64,000 nucleotides of DNA from Tetragenococcus osmophilus (lineage in GTDB: Bacteria; Bacillota; Bacilli; Lactobacillales; Enterococcaceae): assembly GCF_003795125.1 (NCBI RefSeq), contig NZ_CP027783.1:124001-188000 (forward strand), in the 5' to 3' direction. The notes under the pieces are model-generated. The model worked only from the letters and a program-made list of their open reading frames with translations. It was not told the origin of the DNA and did not search any database. This document shows, one piece after another, positions 1-8,895 of the stretch (positions are counted from its first letter, which is position 1; every line of letters starts with the position of its first letter). A program made the position numbers and the translations under genes.

Positions 1-672
1 AGGAATCTTGTTATTTACATATAATGTATTCATAATTTCTTCTTCAGAATATAGAGGAATAGCTTCTCGTAAAGGAATTAAATCAGAAACATGGGTTTGC
101 GTATAATTATCAAACTGCCATCTGTCATCTTGTTCAGAAAGCTCAATTTCAATGCGGCTTGAACTGTCATCAATTGGAATACCTTCGTAACTTTGGGCGG
201 CAATTAACGACGGATATTCTCCGCTAAAGCTTGAAGCGTCGCTTAAATAGCTGTACTCGTCTCCAAACAATACTTCATCTTGATCGCCAAGAAATCGATC
301 AACCATCGTTTCTGTCTGTGAAGTGTCCGTAAGGGCATTTTCTTCTGTAACGCTATGAGTAAGTGTCTGGTCATCAATCGAAGTTTGTTCCTCCAAAAGA
401 TTTGAATCATCTTGTCGATCCCGTTCATCATCTAAAGCTTCTTGCATATCTGTTGGGTTACCACTTAGATAATAGCCCTTATGTTGTTTTTCGGAAAATT
501 CCCCGTGATAAGTTATATCTTCAGAATCTAATCGTTCTTCAATAGGAACCTTTTGGTCACTACGATAAACTACATCATCTTGACCATCCGCTGCTTTATA
601 GATACTAAATAAAAATATATTTAACCCTAGAAAGGCAAAGAAAAAAATCCAACCGATTTTCCTAAAACCCAT
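1..672 (-). CDS. yycI: YycI, regulator of the WalRK two-component system (partial, 3' end outside window)
   Basis: The frame is open from the ATG at 670-672 to base 1, giving 224 residues without a stop, so the C-terminus lies beyond the window. The protein begins MGFRKIGWIFFFAFLGLN, a single N-terminal membrane segment, followed by a long acidic extracytoplasmic part. The start lies 4 bases after the yycH stop, fourth in the order walR-walK-yycH-yycI. In the families known from Bacillus and enterococci, YycI and YycH sit in the membrane and restrain the WalK kinase. The call rests on operon position and topology; the sequence itself is poorly conserved. Confidence 0.85.
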   Translation of the reverse strand, partial: MGFRKIGWIFFFAFLGLNIFLFSIYKAADGQDDVVYRSDQKVPIEERLDSEDITYHGEFSEKQHKGYYLSGNPTDMQEALDDERDRQDDSNLLEEQTSIDDQTLTHSVTEENALTDTSQTETMVDRFLGDQDEVLFGDEYSYLSDASSFSGEYPSLIAAQSYEGIPIDDSSSRIEIELSEQDDRWQFDNYTQTHVSDLIPLREAIPLYSEEEIMNTLYVNNKIP

Positions 673-676
673 TTAT

Positions 677-1984
677 TTAATCCTCGCTTTCTTGTAAGTG
701 CTGCATTAAATCTTCTGAGTTATACCATGTGTCATCATACTGTACGTACCAGTTAGGCTCTAGATCAACCACACCAGTGTCTTCTATATTTTCCCAGTGA
801 TAGCCTACCACTAAATCAGATATCTTGTCAGAATCAGCACCTACGTAATACAAGTCTTCCAAGACAGTCCTTCCAGAAGGAACTTCTACTTCACTATCAG
901 AAGGAATCGGCACTTGAATCATATTCAAATTTGCTTGGATTTCAACACTACGTTGACTATCTTGTCCTGCCTCGGAAAAATCTACCGAAAACTTCCCTTC
1001 GTCATTATCACTAAAAACAGGAAAACCTTCGACAAAAATATGATAATCAATTGTATTTTGCATACTATCCAAAAAGCGAATTGAGCCATAACTAGTCCCT
1101 AGGTTACGAATATACTGATAGCTATCGGTATATTTATCAAAGTTTTCATCTTGGGAAATAGCTCCTTGAAAATCAACTGTCTGATCGTCCGGAGCAATAA
1201 CCATCGATTCCGATCCATCATAAATATTTAGGTCTTCTGTGTCTTCATTACTTCGCAAATTATTCGGATTTGTGAAAAAAGAATCACGGAAAACTGTATA
1301 AGGTCGAGAAGAAGCAATATAACTAAATTTTCTCAGTTTTACTGGTTCTTCATTAAAATAAGTAAAATAGTCCAATTGCTCATCTTTAACCACATCATAC
1401 CAATCAATCGAATCTTCTTTTAATACGTCTTGAACATCCGCTAGTGAAGACTGGATATCTGCTGTAGCTATCAATTGTTCATCCTTATTAATAAATCGAA
1501 TTTGGTCTCTTTCAAAGTCCACTTGTATTATTTGAAAGGTGAAATTTTCTTCTTCATTTCCTTCAATTGGTAAATCCATATCAAAAAAATCATTATAACT
1601 TTCTAAGGGAAATGAAGCAGCATAATCCATTTCAATTCCTTGTGATAATTCCATTTGCTCAACAAGTCCTTCATCAGAATTATAACTTTGCACATCTAAT
1701 GAACCGAACGTGCTCTGAGCAATATTGGTTTGTAAATCTTCTAATAAGCTCTCCGTATTACTAGCTTGTGCATTATCATCATTTAGATAAACAGTTTTTA
1801 ACGGAAGAAAAACTTCCGAAGCCGCGATAATCTCTTGTTGATCTTGTGTTTGGCTATCTTCAGTTTCTTCTACTAGTGACTGGTCTTTATTTGCCGGAGA
1901 CGCCCATATAAGATAGGAAAGGTAGAAACTTAAAGCAATCATGAAAGCTAATCCAATCCATAAAATGTATTTTGAATACTTCAT
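677..1984 (-). CDS. yycH: YycH, membrane-anchored negative regulator of WalK
   Basis: About 435 residues with one N-terminal membrane helix (roughly residues 5-27) and a large extracytoplasmic domain rich in Asp and Glu. I place the start at the ATG that overlaps the walK stop in an ATGA arrangement, with GAGGAGG 9 bases upstream. A GTG two codons earlier is possible but lies on the ribosome site. Family knowledge: YycH and YycI form a complex with the WalK sensor and tune its activity. The overlap with walK implies translational coupling. The acidic surface fits a salt-tolerant organism (inference). Confidence 0.88.
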   Translation of the reverse strand: MKYSKYILWIGLAFMIALSFYLSYLIWASPANKDQSLVEETEDSQTQDQQEIIAASEVFLPLKTVYLNDDNAQASNTESLLEDLQTNIAQSTFGSLDVQSYNSDEGLVEQMELSQGIEMDYAASFPLESYNDFFDMDLPIEGNEEENFTFQIIQVDFERDQIRFINKDEQLIATADIQSSLADVQDVLKEDSIDWYDVVKDEQLDYFTYFNEEPVKLRKFSYIASSRPYTVFRDSFFTNPNNLRSNEDTEDLNIYDGSESMVIAPDDQTVDFQGAISQDENFDKYTDSYQYIRNLGTSYGSIRFLDSMQNTIDYHIFVEGFPVFSDNDEGKFSVDFSEAGQDSQRSVEIQANLNMIQVPIPSDSEVEVPSGRTVLEDLYYVGADSDKISDLVVGYHWENIEDTGVVDLEPNWYVQYDDTWYNSEDLMQHLQESED

Positions 1985-3816
1985 TCCCACCAGTCCTCCT
2001 CATAAGGTTCGTAAGGCAAGCTAATGTAAAAGGTTGAACCAACATGTTCGCGGCTTTCTACCCAAACATTGCCCCCATGAGCTTTTACTACTTCTTTGGA
2101 GATCGCAAGTCCTAAACCTGTGCCACCTTGTTTACGCGCCCTTGCTTTATCGACACGATAAAAACGATCAAACACCTTATTAATATCATTCGGTGGGATA
2201 CCTATACCTTGGTCGGAAATACTCAAGATAATATTATTGTGGGTTTCCACCAAACGAACAGTAATTGTTCCCCCATCAGGAGAATATTTTACTGCATTAT
2301 TCATAAGATTATCTACCACTTGAATCATACGATCTGTATCTACTTCAACCCATAACTCCCGCTTAGTAAATTCACGATAGATTTGATATTTCTTTTCTTG
2401 CTCATCTACCATCATATCGAAGCGATCTAAAACAAAGTTTACTAATTCCTTAAAATTAATATATTCCAACTGAAGTTGGTAATTACCACTATCCATTCTA
2501 GAAAGGTTTAACAAATCGTTAATCATGCGAATCATACGATCTGTTTCATTTAAAGTCACATCCAAGAACTTAGGCGCAATTTCTTGATCTTTCCAAGCAC
2601 CTTCTGATAGTGCTTCAATATAGCTTCTAGTGCTTGTCAAAGGGGTACGTAATTCATGAGAAACGTTAGATACAAACTCGCGTCGTTCTTGTTCGGTCTT
2701 TTCTTGTTCAGTTACATCATGTAAAACGGCTACTAAGCCAGAAATAAAACCTGATTCACGTCGAATCATCGAAAAATCAACTCTTAAAAGCACGTTCTCT
2801 AAATTCTCATCAGAGGAAGAACGTTCCAGTAAAATTTCATCTGGATTTTCTAGAAGTTTGCGTAATGTATAGTTTTCTTCAATATCAAACAGTGCTAAAA
2901 TCGATTTTCCTACAGCCTCTTCTTTTTGAACATTAAGTAAAGATAGAGCCATTTCATTAATGATAATGACTTTTCCTCGACGATCCGTTGCTACCACGCC
3001 ATCTGTCATGTGTGATAACACGCTATTTAATCGATTTCTTTCCGATTCCATCGCCTCTTGAGTTTCTTCAATTCGTTCACCTAATTGGTTAAAGGTCGAG
3101 GCCAATTCACCTAGTTCGTCATTTCCCTTCACTTGGACTTTACGACTGTAATCCCCTTTGGCAATTCGTAAAGCTTGTTCTCTCATTTCTCCAATAGGCT
3201 TAGTGATCGAACGTGCAACAAGTATCGCAATAACCATTGAAATAAATACAGCAATTACAGAAGCTGAAATAAAAATTAACGCAATATTATTAATATCACG
3301 ATACTGTTGTTCTAAATCACTTTTAATATATAAAGCACCCACGACCGTATCTCCCGCCGATTGTATAGGTTGTACATTAATCTGTACACGGTCAGAGGTC
3401 GCCTCATCAATCGCAACTAAGCTTTTAGTAGAAAAATCATCAATATAAGGGTCATCATTTTTCTTTCCAACCATATAACGTTCCGTCACGCTTGTGGTTG
3501 CTCGAATATTATTTTTTTCATCGACAACCTTCATTTCTAGTAAACCATTAGAATCACTATTATCTAATACGCGTTGAATCTCATTATTTTGTTGATTCGT
3601 ATCCGAATCCTCTTGATTTCCTAAATGGTTTCCCAGCGTACTAGCCAAAGTTTCTGCTTGCGTATCCATACTTGTTTTAAAATTTTCAATTGTTGAGCGT
3701 TCCAACCCGCGAATAAAATACGCCCCGATGATCTCGATTGAAATAAGCAAAATCAAGATAAACGCCAGGGCGATTTTAAAGTTCACTGATCGAAAAAAGC
3801 GAACTCTTTTTTTCAT
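1981..3816 (-). CDS. walK: WalK, sensor histidine kinase of cell-wall homeostasis
   Basis: 611 residues. Order: membrane helix at about 13-33, extracytoplasmic loop of about 145 residues, second helix at about 178-200, HAMP at about 200-252, PAS at about 258-370, then the kinase core. The phospho-acceptor is His387 in FVSNVSHELRTPL. The N-box DNLMNNAVKYS starts at 502, the G1 box DQGIGIP at 535 and the G2 box GGTGLGLAI at 564. It phosphorylates WalR, the essential regulator of peptidoglycan hydrolase and wall genes in Firmicutes. The start follows the walR stop by 6 bases, with AGGAG 9 bases before the ATG. All expected motifs are present and it appears intact. Confidence 0.97.
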   Translation of the reverse strand: MKKRVRFFRSVNFKIALAFILILLISIEIIGAYFIRGLERSTIENFKTSMDTQAETLASTLGNHLGNQEDSDTNQQNNEIQRVLDNSDSNGLLEMKVVDEKNNIRATTSVTERYMVGKKNDDPYIDDFSTKSLVAIDEATSDRVQINVQPIQSAGDTVVGALYIKSDLEQQYRDINNIALIFISASVIAVFISMVIAILVARSITKPIGEMREQALRIAKGDYSRKVQVKGNDELGELASTFNQLGERIEETQEAMESERNRLNSVLSHMTDGVVATDRRGKVIIINEMALSLLNVQKEEAVGKSILALFDIEENYTLRKLLENPDEILLERSSSDENLENVLLRVDFSMIRRESGFISGLVAVLHDVTEQEKTEQERREFVSNVSHELRTPLTSTRSYIEALSEGAWKDQEIAPKFLDVTLNETDRMIRMINDLLNLSRMDSGNYQLQLEYINFKELVNFVLDRFDMMVDEQEKKYQIYREFTKRELWVEVDTDRMIQVVDNLMNNAVKYSPDGGTITVRLVETHNNIILSISDQGIGIPPNDINKVFDRFYRVDKARARKQGGTGLGLAISKEVVKAHGGNVWVESREHVGSTFYISLPYEPYEEDWWE

Positions 3817-3822
3817 ATATCG

Positions 3823-4527
3823 TTACTCCTGTTCTGGATTACGTAAATAATAGCCTACACCGCGTCGGGTAACTAAATAGCCGGGGTGACTTGCATTATC
3901 TTCAATTTTTTCCCGTAGACGTCGTACGGTAACATCCACTGTACGCACATCACCAAAATAATCATAGCCCCAAACAGTTTGTAATAAATGTTCGCGCGTC
4001 ATTACTTGTCCGATATGTTGCGCTAAATAATGAAGCAGCTCAAACTCACGATGTGTTAGATCCACCTCTTCATCGTTTTTTGTAACCATATAAGCATCAG
4101 GATGTATAGTAAGATCATTGATAGTAAGTTCGACATTTGCTTGTTGTTCAGCACCTTTGTCACTCGTAGACCCTCGGCGCAAGTTTGCTTTCACACGAGC
4201 AACCAATTCTCGATTAGAAAAAGGTTTAGTAACATAATCATCGGCTCCTAATTCTAGGCCTAGGACCTTATCAATCTCTGCGTCTTTAGCTGTAACCATA
4301 ATAATTGGCATATCATACGACTTCCGAATTTCTCTGGCCACTTCTAGGCCATCAACTTTAGGTAACATTAAATCAAGTAAAACTAAATCGGGCTGTACTT
4401 CTTCCACCTGTGTTAATGCTTCTTCACCATCTGAAGCTGTATAAACTTCATAACCTTCCTTTGTCAAATTGAACTTGACAATATCTGTGATCGGTTTTTC
4501 ATCATCAACAACTAATATTTTTTTCAA
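3823..4527 (-). CDS. walR: WalR, OmpR-family response regulator
   Basis: 234 residues. The N-terminal receiver domain shows the acidic pair DDE at 8-10, phospho-acceptor Asp52 in LLDLMLP and Lys101 in VTKPF. The C-terminal winged helix (about 135-230) contains the OmpR signature [10 protein letters not shown]. The start codon is TTG, preceded by GAGGTGAAC with a 5-base gap; the frame begins with KKILVVDDE straight after it. It is the first gene of walR-walK-yycH-yycI and controls wall metabolism genes with WalK. A -10 element lies about 50 bases upstream. Confidence 0.97.
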   Translation of the reverse strand: MKKILVVDDEKPITDIVKFNLTKEGYEVYTASDGEEALTQVEEVQPDLVLLDLMLPKVDGLEVAREIRKSYDMPIIMVTAKDAEIDKVLGLELGADDYVTKPFSNRELVARVKANLRRGSTSDKGAEQQANVELTINDLTIHPDAYMVTKNDEEVDLTHREFELLHYLAQHIGQVMTREHLLQTVWGYDYFGDVRTVDVTVRRLREKIEDNASHPGYLVTRRGVGYYLRNPEQE

Positions 4528-4572
4528 AAAAGTTCACCTCATTGTTTAAACTTATCTTTTCGCGTCGTTTCT

Positions 4573-4602
4573 ATTATACACGATTTTAGGCTTAGTTTCA
4601 TT
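4573..4602 (-). promoter_or_regulatory. Probable walR promoter
   Basis: On the minus strand a TATAAT lies at 4573-4578, 46 bases before the TTG start, in the context GTGTATAATAG. No good -35 is seen at 17-18 bases (ATGAAA is the nearest), so the promoter may rely on the strong -10. This is the only convincing -10 between walR and the upstream hairpin. Confidence 0.55.
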
Positions 4603-4687
4603 AAATCAAACAAAACTCTTTTATTTCATAAGAAATTTCTCCCGCAAACAAAGCCTTTTTATCCGACAGCTAATAAAATAATCATTT

Positions 4688-4717
4688 AAAAAAGCCTGCC
4701 GGTAATTACCGACAGGC
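4688..4717 (-). terminator. Minus-strand intrinsic terminator with no gene in front of it
   Basis: A 9-bp stem (GCCTGTCGG / CCGGCAGGC on the minus strand, one G-T pair, loop TAATTA) is followed on the minus strand by six T. The T-tract direction means it ends leftward transcripts. The next gene to the right (4924) is on the plus strand, so there is no annotated gene for it to terminate. It may insulate walR, or end a short RNA from 4720-4900 (see findings). Confidence 0.7.
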
Positions 4718-4868
4718 AAGGAGTAAAAATGAAAAAGTGTTAGGGTTGTCTTATAAAAAGACATTTTGTTGGTATGACTATATAGTAACCATAAATTATG
4801 AATAATTTATGAAAGAATGACTATCTCCATGTAAAATTTTTATAAGTAAATTTTTAAAACAAGCTTTT

Positions 4869-4916
4869 TTAACCCTTTTAGCAAACAATGTTATAATAGA
4901 GAAAACACAAGGAGGT
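4869..4916 (+). promoter_or_regulatory. Promoter and ribosome site of the 4924 dehydrogenase
   Basis: TATAAT at 4892-4897 has TTAACC at 4869-4874, 17 bases upstream, as a weak -35. AAGGAGGT at 4909-4916 lies 7 bases before the ATG. Confidence 0.6.
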
Positions 4917-4923
4917 CTCTGTT

Positions 4924-5955
4924 ATGGAAAATACAATGAAAGCTGTTGGTCTTTACCGTTACTTACCAATTGATAATCCTGAAAGTTTACTCGATTTAAC
5001 AATTTCTAAACCTCAAGCCAAAGGTCGTGATTTACTTGTTCGTGTTAAAGCTATTTCGGTTAATCCGGTTGATACGAAGATACGATCGCCTAAAGAAAAA
5101 GTCGAAGAAGAACCAAAAATTTTAGGCTGGGATGTCGCTGGCATTGTCGAAGAAGTTGGCGAAGATTGTAGCTTATTTCATCCTGGAGACGAAGTTTTTT
5201 ACGCAGGAGATTCGACCCGCCAAGGTGCAAACAGCCAATTTCATGTAGTAGACGAACGTATTGTAGGTAAAAAACCAAGCACATTAGATTTTGCCGCTGC
5301 GGCATCCTTACCTCTTACGTCTTTAACAGCTTATGAAGCTTTATTTGAGCACTTAGCTATTAGTCACAATAAAAGTAGTAATGTGGGAAAAAAATTACTT
5401 ATTATTAATGGAGCCGGCGGTGTTGGTTCGATTGCAACCCAACTAGCTAAAAACGTAGATCTGACTGTTATTGCAACGGCTTCTCGTCAAGAAACACGCG
5501 ACTGGGTCAAACAACAAGGCGCGGATGTGATCATTAATCACCATCAAGATCTTTTATCACAGTTGCAAAAAGAAAATATTTCCGATGTCGATTATGTTCT
5601 TTGCTTACATTCTACTGAAATGCATTGGGCAAATATGGCAGACGTAATCGCGCCTTTAGGTAAAATCTGTTCTATTGTAGAAACTGAAGAATCAGTTGAT
5701 TTGGGATTATTGAAAAACAAAAGCGCTACTTTTAGCTGGGAATTCATGTTTACCAAATCTCTTTACCAAACACCAAGTATGATTACGCAACATGAATATT
5801 TGGACGCTATTGCAGAAATGGTAGAAGACAAGCAAATTCACGCAACCGTTAACCATCATTACGGTGCCATCAACGCTGAGAACTTGAAAAAAGCTCATAA
5901 ACAATTAGAATCAGACAGTACGATTGGAAAAATCGTTTTAGAAGGTTTTGATTAA
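4924..5955 (+). CDS. Zinc-type alcohol dehydrogenase / quinone oxidoreductase family protein
   Basis: 343 residues, the usual length for the medium-chain dehydrogenase superfamily. An N-terminal GroES-like domain contains NPVDTKIR and LGWDVAGIV. It is followed by a Rossmann fold with the dinucleotide motif GAGGVGSIATQLA at about 162-174. The zinc-ligand cysteines of true alcohol dehydrogenases are not seen, which fits the NADPH quinone/enone reductase branch. The substrate cannot be told from sequence. It stands alone with its own promoter. A palindrome array follows its stop. Three further members or remnants of this superfamily occur in the window (16150, 30448, 55456). Confidence 0.85.
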   Translation: MENTMKAVGLYRYLPIDNPESLLDLTISKPQAKGRDLLVRVKAISVNPVDTKIRSPKEKVEEEPKILGWDVAGIVEEVGEDCSLFHPGDEVFYAGDSTRQGANSQFHVVDERIVGKKPSTLDFAAAASLPLTSLTAYEALFEHLAISHNKSSNVGKKLLIINGAGGVGSIATQLAKNVDLTVIATASRQETRDWVKQQGADVIINHHQDLLSQLQKENISDVDYVLCLHSTEMHWANMADVIAPLGKICSIVETEESVDLGLLKNKSATFSWEFMFTKSLYQTPSMITQHEYLDAIAEMVEDKQIHATVNHHYGAINAENLKKAHKQLESDSTIGKIVLEGFD

Positions 5956-5960
5956 GTGAG

Positions 5961-6147
5961 TGGGGAGGTTACTTCCCACCAATATTTATAGTTATTGGAG
6001 GCACTTTTAAGAAGTTGCCTCCAATAGTCTGTGAGGTGGGGCCACATCGAAAGAGTTGCCTCCAATAGTTTGTGGGTTGGGGGCACATCGAAAGAGTTGC
6101 CTCCAATAGTTTGCGGATTGGGGGCACATTAAGAGACGTGCCTCCAA
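5961..6147. repeat. Palindrome array A, 41-bp period, word TTGCCTCC / GGAGGCA
   Basis: TTGCCTCC-type arms start at 6015, 6056, 6097 and 6138, exactly 41 bases apart each time. The complementary TTGGAGGCA or TGGGGGCAC arms lie between them, so each arm can pair with a neighbour on either side. A separate hairpin (GTGGGGAGGT / ACTTCCCAC, 5961-5980) directly follows the stop of the 4924 gene. The array fills the spacer between two convergent genes (4924 plus, 6162 minus). It is one of six arrays in this window with the same period and different words. Confidence 0.9.
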
Positions 6148-6161
6148 ATATCGTTTTTATC

Positions 6162-6896
6162 TTAAGAAGCCTTATGCACAGCTAAAATTAACATCATAGG
6201 TCGACGTAACTCTTCTTGCATTTCTTCACTGTTTGCTAACATTTCTTCAGGCGGCTTTGGCTCAACTAAATGATCAAGAGTAAACCCTTGTTGAAGTAAT
6301 GTTTGTACATAAGTAGTTATTGTGCGGTGATACTTTGTAGTCGAAAAACCTAGAAAATCTGTCTCTCTAACCTTTTCATCAAAATAACGATCCACAGGCC
6401 AGTAAGCATTCTCTCCTTGAGAGTTCGTGATCCATTGTTCGGATCCCTCCGCTGTAAAGACAGGGTGTTCCACGCTCATTACAAATACACCTTTTGAAGA
6501 CAGCTGTTCATAAACTTTTTTACTCAAATTGGTATAATCTTCAATATAATGAATGGCTAATGAACTAATGATTACATCAAACTTCGTATCAAACTGTTCT
6601 AGATCAAACATATCCTCAACTTTATACGCTATATTTTGATTTTCTGTCATGGATTGAGCTTGTTGAATCATTTTTTCTGAATTGTCGATTCCAATCACTT
6701 GTTTTGCTCCATGGTTGGCTGCATAACGACAATGCCAGCCATAGCCACAGCCCAAATATAGCACCGTCTTTCCTGTAAAATCAGGCAAAACTTCCTTTAA
6801 TTCGTGCCACTCACCTGCCGCATCTAACCCATATTTCGAGCGGTCCATTGATGCATAAGCATCAAAGAAAGTTGGATTATCATAATCTGCACTCAT
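6162..6896 (-). CDS. Class I SAM-dependent methyltransferase
   Basis: 244 residues. Motif I VLYLGCGYGWH at 45-55 binds the methionine part of SAM; the acidic end of strand 2 is seen in IGIDNSEKM, and post-motif II in FDVIISSLAIHY. The C-terminal half ends in a cap with PKPPEEMLA, typical of the small-molecule methyltransferases often annotated as YcgJ-like. The substrate is unknown. It stands alone with AAAGGGATG 5 bases before the ATG, and ends against palindrome array A. Confidence 0.85.
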   Translation of the reverse strand: MSADYDNPTFFDAYASMDRSKYGLDAAGEWHELKEVLPDFTGKTVLYLGCGYGWHCRYAANHGAKQVIGIDNSEKMIQQAQSMTENQNIAYKVEDMFDLEQFDTKFDVIISSLAIHYIEDYTNLSKKVYEQLSSKGVFVMSVEHPVFTAEGSEQWITNSQGENAYWPVDRYFDEKVRETDFLGFSTTKYHRTITTYVQTLLQQGFTLDHLVEPKPPEEMLANSEEMQEELRRPMMLILAVHKAS

Positions 6897-6989
6897 ACTT
6901 TCATCCCTTTCGATTAATGTTATTTGAAAATAACTATAACATAGCTGTACGTTTTAATTTTTATGTAATTATATCGCATGAACCAAATG

Positions 6990-7414
6990 TTAATCCAGCA
7001 AGTTTTTAGAAAAATCGTCATAGGAACTTACAAAATGATCATATAAATCTTTGCCTTTCGTTGTTTTAACTTCTTGACGATAAATCATAATTTTTTTATC
7101 TAACATCTCTAGATTTTTTGGTAAACTGCCAGCTGCTCTTGTATACTCTTTCGATGTGAAAATAAAATTTGCATCAATTCCTCGGCTGGTGGATTTTCTA
7201 ATTTTTTTAGTTCAGTGTATTTTTTCATATCTTTTACTGACATTCCTGTTTCTTTCATATGAATCAAAAATTCGATCCACATCTTATCTTCTTCTGAATA
7301 GACTCGATTCTTGCCCTCTCTTTTCGGCGTTGCTAAACCCTCTTTTTCGTAAAAGCGAAGCCCGTGAGTAGTCATTCCTACAATTTTTTCCAATTCGCCA
7401 ATAGAATAACTCAT
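6990..7414 (-). pseudogene. MerR-family regulator, frameshifted in an A6 run
   Basis: The intact N-terminal part (101 codons) has a MerR winged helix: SYSIGELEKIVGMTTHGLRFYEKEGL, with the usual wing residues to about 70. The frame ends at a TAG at 7109-7111, directly after a run of six A (minus strand, 7114-7119). One extra A would restore reading through NLEMLDKKIMIY and RQEVKTTKGKDLYDHF to a TAA at 6990-6992. That gives about 141 residues and the coiled-coil dimerisation tail normal for the family. So the gene is a one-base frameshift, a slippage-switched gene or a sequencing error. It lies downstream of the CMD/cupin/flavodoxin operon. A MerR-type operator is seen at 9898-9928. Confidence 0.8.
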
Positions 7415-7460
7415 TACAACGTTCTCCCCCCCCTCTTATTACTTATGCTTTATCTAAGCA

Positions 7461-7490
7461 AAAAGGCTCAAGAAATAAATTTCTTGAACC
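7461..7490 (-). terminator. Terminator after the CMD gene
   Basis: On the minus strand GGTTCAAGAAATT / ATTTCTTGAGCC forms a near-perfect stem followed by TTTTT. It lies 35 bases after the CMD stop and separates that operon from the MerR gene. Confidence 0.85.
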
Positions 7491-7524
7491 TTTACTTTAG
7501 TCATCTTACAAAAGATGACTATGT

Positions 7525-7845
7525 TTAAGCATCTTCATCAAAAATTTCTTGCGCTAAGCTAAATGCTGACCATGCTTTCGGCCAACCTGTATAAAAAGCT
7601 AAATGAGTAATCACTTCCACAATTTCTTCTTTGGTTACGCCATTTTGTTTAGCCATTTTCAAGTGCGCTTCTAATTGTGGAACGCCTTGGGTTAGTAAAC
7701 TGGCTACTGTAACTAAACTACGATCACGTGGAGATAATTGTTCTTCTCTATCCCAAACTTCACCAAAAAGTACATCATCATTTAATGCCGCAAATTGCGG
7801 TGCAAAATCTCCTAAATTGTCGCGTCCGGCTATTTGTTTTGCCAT
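7525..7845 (-). CDS. Carboxymuconolactone decarboxylase (CMD) family protein
   Basis: 106 residues covering the all-helical CMD fold: LSPRDRSLVTVASLLTQG, then LEAHLKMAKQNGVTKEEI and the C-terminal TGWPKAWSAF. The CxxC pair of the peroxidase-active AhpD branch is missing, so a peroxidase role is unlikely. Such proteins often sit with cupins and flavodoxins under MerR control in lactic acid bacteria, but their substrate is unknown. The start is 18 bases after the cupin stop, as third gene of the operon. Confidence 0.85.
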   Translation of the reverse strand: MAKQIAGRDNLGDFAPQFAALNDDVLFGEVWDREEQLSPRDRSLVTVASLLTQGVPQLEAHLKMAKQNGVTKEEIVEVITHLAFYTGWPKAWSAFSLAQEIFDEDA

Positions 7846-7862
7846 AGTAAAAGCCTCCCTTT

Positions 7863-8276
7863 TTATTTTTCTAAGTTATCATAAATTTCATCAGAAACAG
7901 GTTCTAACCATTCTGGAGTGCCTGCTGTAATGGCAATATGTTCGAACCAGCTATCTTTGGTTGCGCCATGCCAGTGTTTAATACCATCATGAGACACAAT
8001 AACATCACCGGCTTGTAAGAATTGGGCATCTTTGCCATCTTCTTGATACCAGCCTTCACCACCCGTAACTAAAAGAATTTGATAGCCATCATGGTGGATA
8101 TGCCAGTTGTTACGACATCCTGGTTCAAAGGTTACATTGCCAACACCTACGTTTACCTCAGGGTCTGCAACTAAAGAATTCATATAACTTTGTCCTACAA
8201 AATATTGCGCAAATGCATCATTTTTTTCTCCACTAGAGAAAATAATGCCCTCTTTTACCTCTTCATTTTTTGCCAT
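7863..8276 (-). CDS. Cupin-domain protein
   Basis: About 137 residues with one conserved beta-barrel. Motif 1 is GCRNNWHIHHDGYQILLVTGG and motif 2 is GDVIVSHDGIKHWHGA. The His, His and His residues of the metal site are present. The start is the ATG of MAKNEEVKEG, preceded by GGAGG 8 bases upstream. Upstream in-frame codons lie inside the flavodoxin gene. The start overlaps the flavodoxin stop by 14 bases, so the two are coupled. Likely a small metal-dependent enzyme of unknown substrate. Confidence 0.85.
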   Translation of the reverse strand: MAKNEEVKEGIIFSSGEKNDAFAQYFVGQSYMNSLVADPEVNVGVGNVTFEPGCRNNWHIHHDGYQILLVTGGEGWYQEDGKDAQFLQAGDVIVSHDGIKHWHGATKDSWFEHIAITAGTPEWLEPVSDEIYDNLEK

Positions 8277-8811
8277 TTTCCATTCCTCCATTTTTCTGAT
8301 ATTGAACAAGCCAGTTTTTAATAGAATCATCCGCTTTATAGGCATTAGAACCCCGAACCGGTAAACCTACCATGATCTTCGCTTCGGAACATAATTCCTT
8401 TAATTCAAATAAACTATTACCAAAAGCGCTTCCTTCATGCGTACAAAAAGGGTAAATGATTTTTTCTTTCATATAATAAGTTTTTAAAAAATTAACCACA
8501 ATTTTTGGCATGCCACCGCACCAGTTAGGAAAGTCCAAGAAAAGGTGCTTTTCTTCCTTCAACTGGTCGCTTAATTTATGAAACAACGGTCTAAGCTGAT
8601 CTCGTTTTTCCTTTTCAGCCACTTCAACTGCTTCAAAATAACCCCTAGGATAATTGGTAACTGGAGACAATTCTATCGCATCGCTATGAATCATCTTAGC
8701 GATTTTTATTGCTACAATTTTTGTATTGCCTTCTGGTAATTCTTCAATTTTCCCGTTGATTAAATTCTCATGTTTTCTTGAAAAATAAACGACTTTAGCC
8801 AAAAATTTCAC
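8263..8811 (-). CDS. Flavodoxin-family protein
   Basis: 182 residues. The N-terminal VVYFSRKHENLINGK and GNTKIVAIKIAKMI supply the flavin phosphate loop of the flavodoxin fold. FPNWCGGMPKIVVNFLK and CTHEGSAFGNSLFELK match later FMN-contact regions. It probably carries electrons or reduces a small molecule. The start is uncertain: GTG at 8811, or a TTG at 8802 that has GGGGTG 6 bases upstream. It is the first gene of the flavodoxin-cupin-CMD operon. Confidence 0.8.
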   Translation of the reverse strand: MKFLAKVVYFSRKHENLINGKIEELPEGNTKIVAIKIAKMIHSDAIELSPVTNYPRGYFEAVEVAEKEKRDQLRPLFHKLSDQLKEEKHLFLDFPNWCGGMPKIVVNFLKTYYMKEKIIYPFCTHEGSAFGNSLFELKELCSEAKIMVGLPVRGSNAYKADDSIKNWLVQYQKNGGMENGKK

Positions 8812-8814
8812 CCC

Positions 8815-8858
8815 AAAAAAGCTGTAACTGACTTATCCTATAAGTCTATGTTACAGCT
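8815..8858 (-). terminator. Terminator after the LysR gene
   Basis: AGCTGTAAC / GTTACAGCT flanks an inner stem GACTTAT / ATAAGTC, followed by six T on the minus strand. It ends the LysR transcript and separates it from the flavodoxin operon. Confidence 0.85.
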
Positions 8859-8895
8859 AGTTATTGACTATGACCATTGCTTTTTATAAAGGTGC

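Noticed and set aside
4728-4745. Tiny frame (MKKC) after the 4694-4717 hairpin
   Set aside because: Four codons with a chance AAGGAG; no sign of conservation or function can be claimed.
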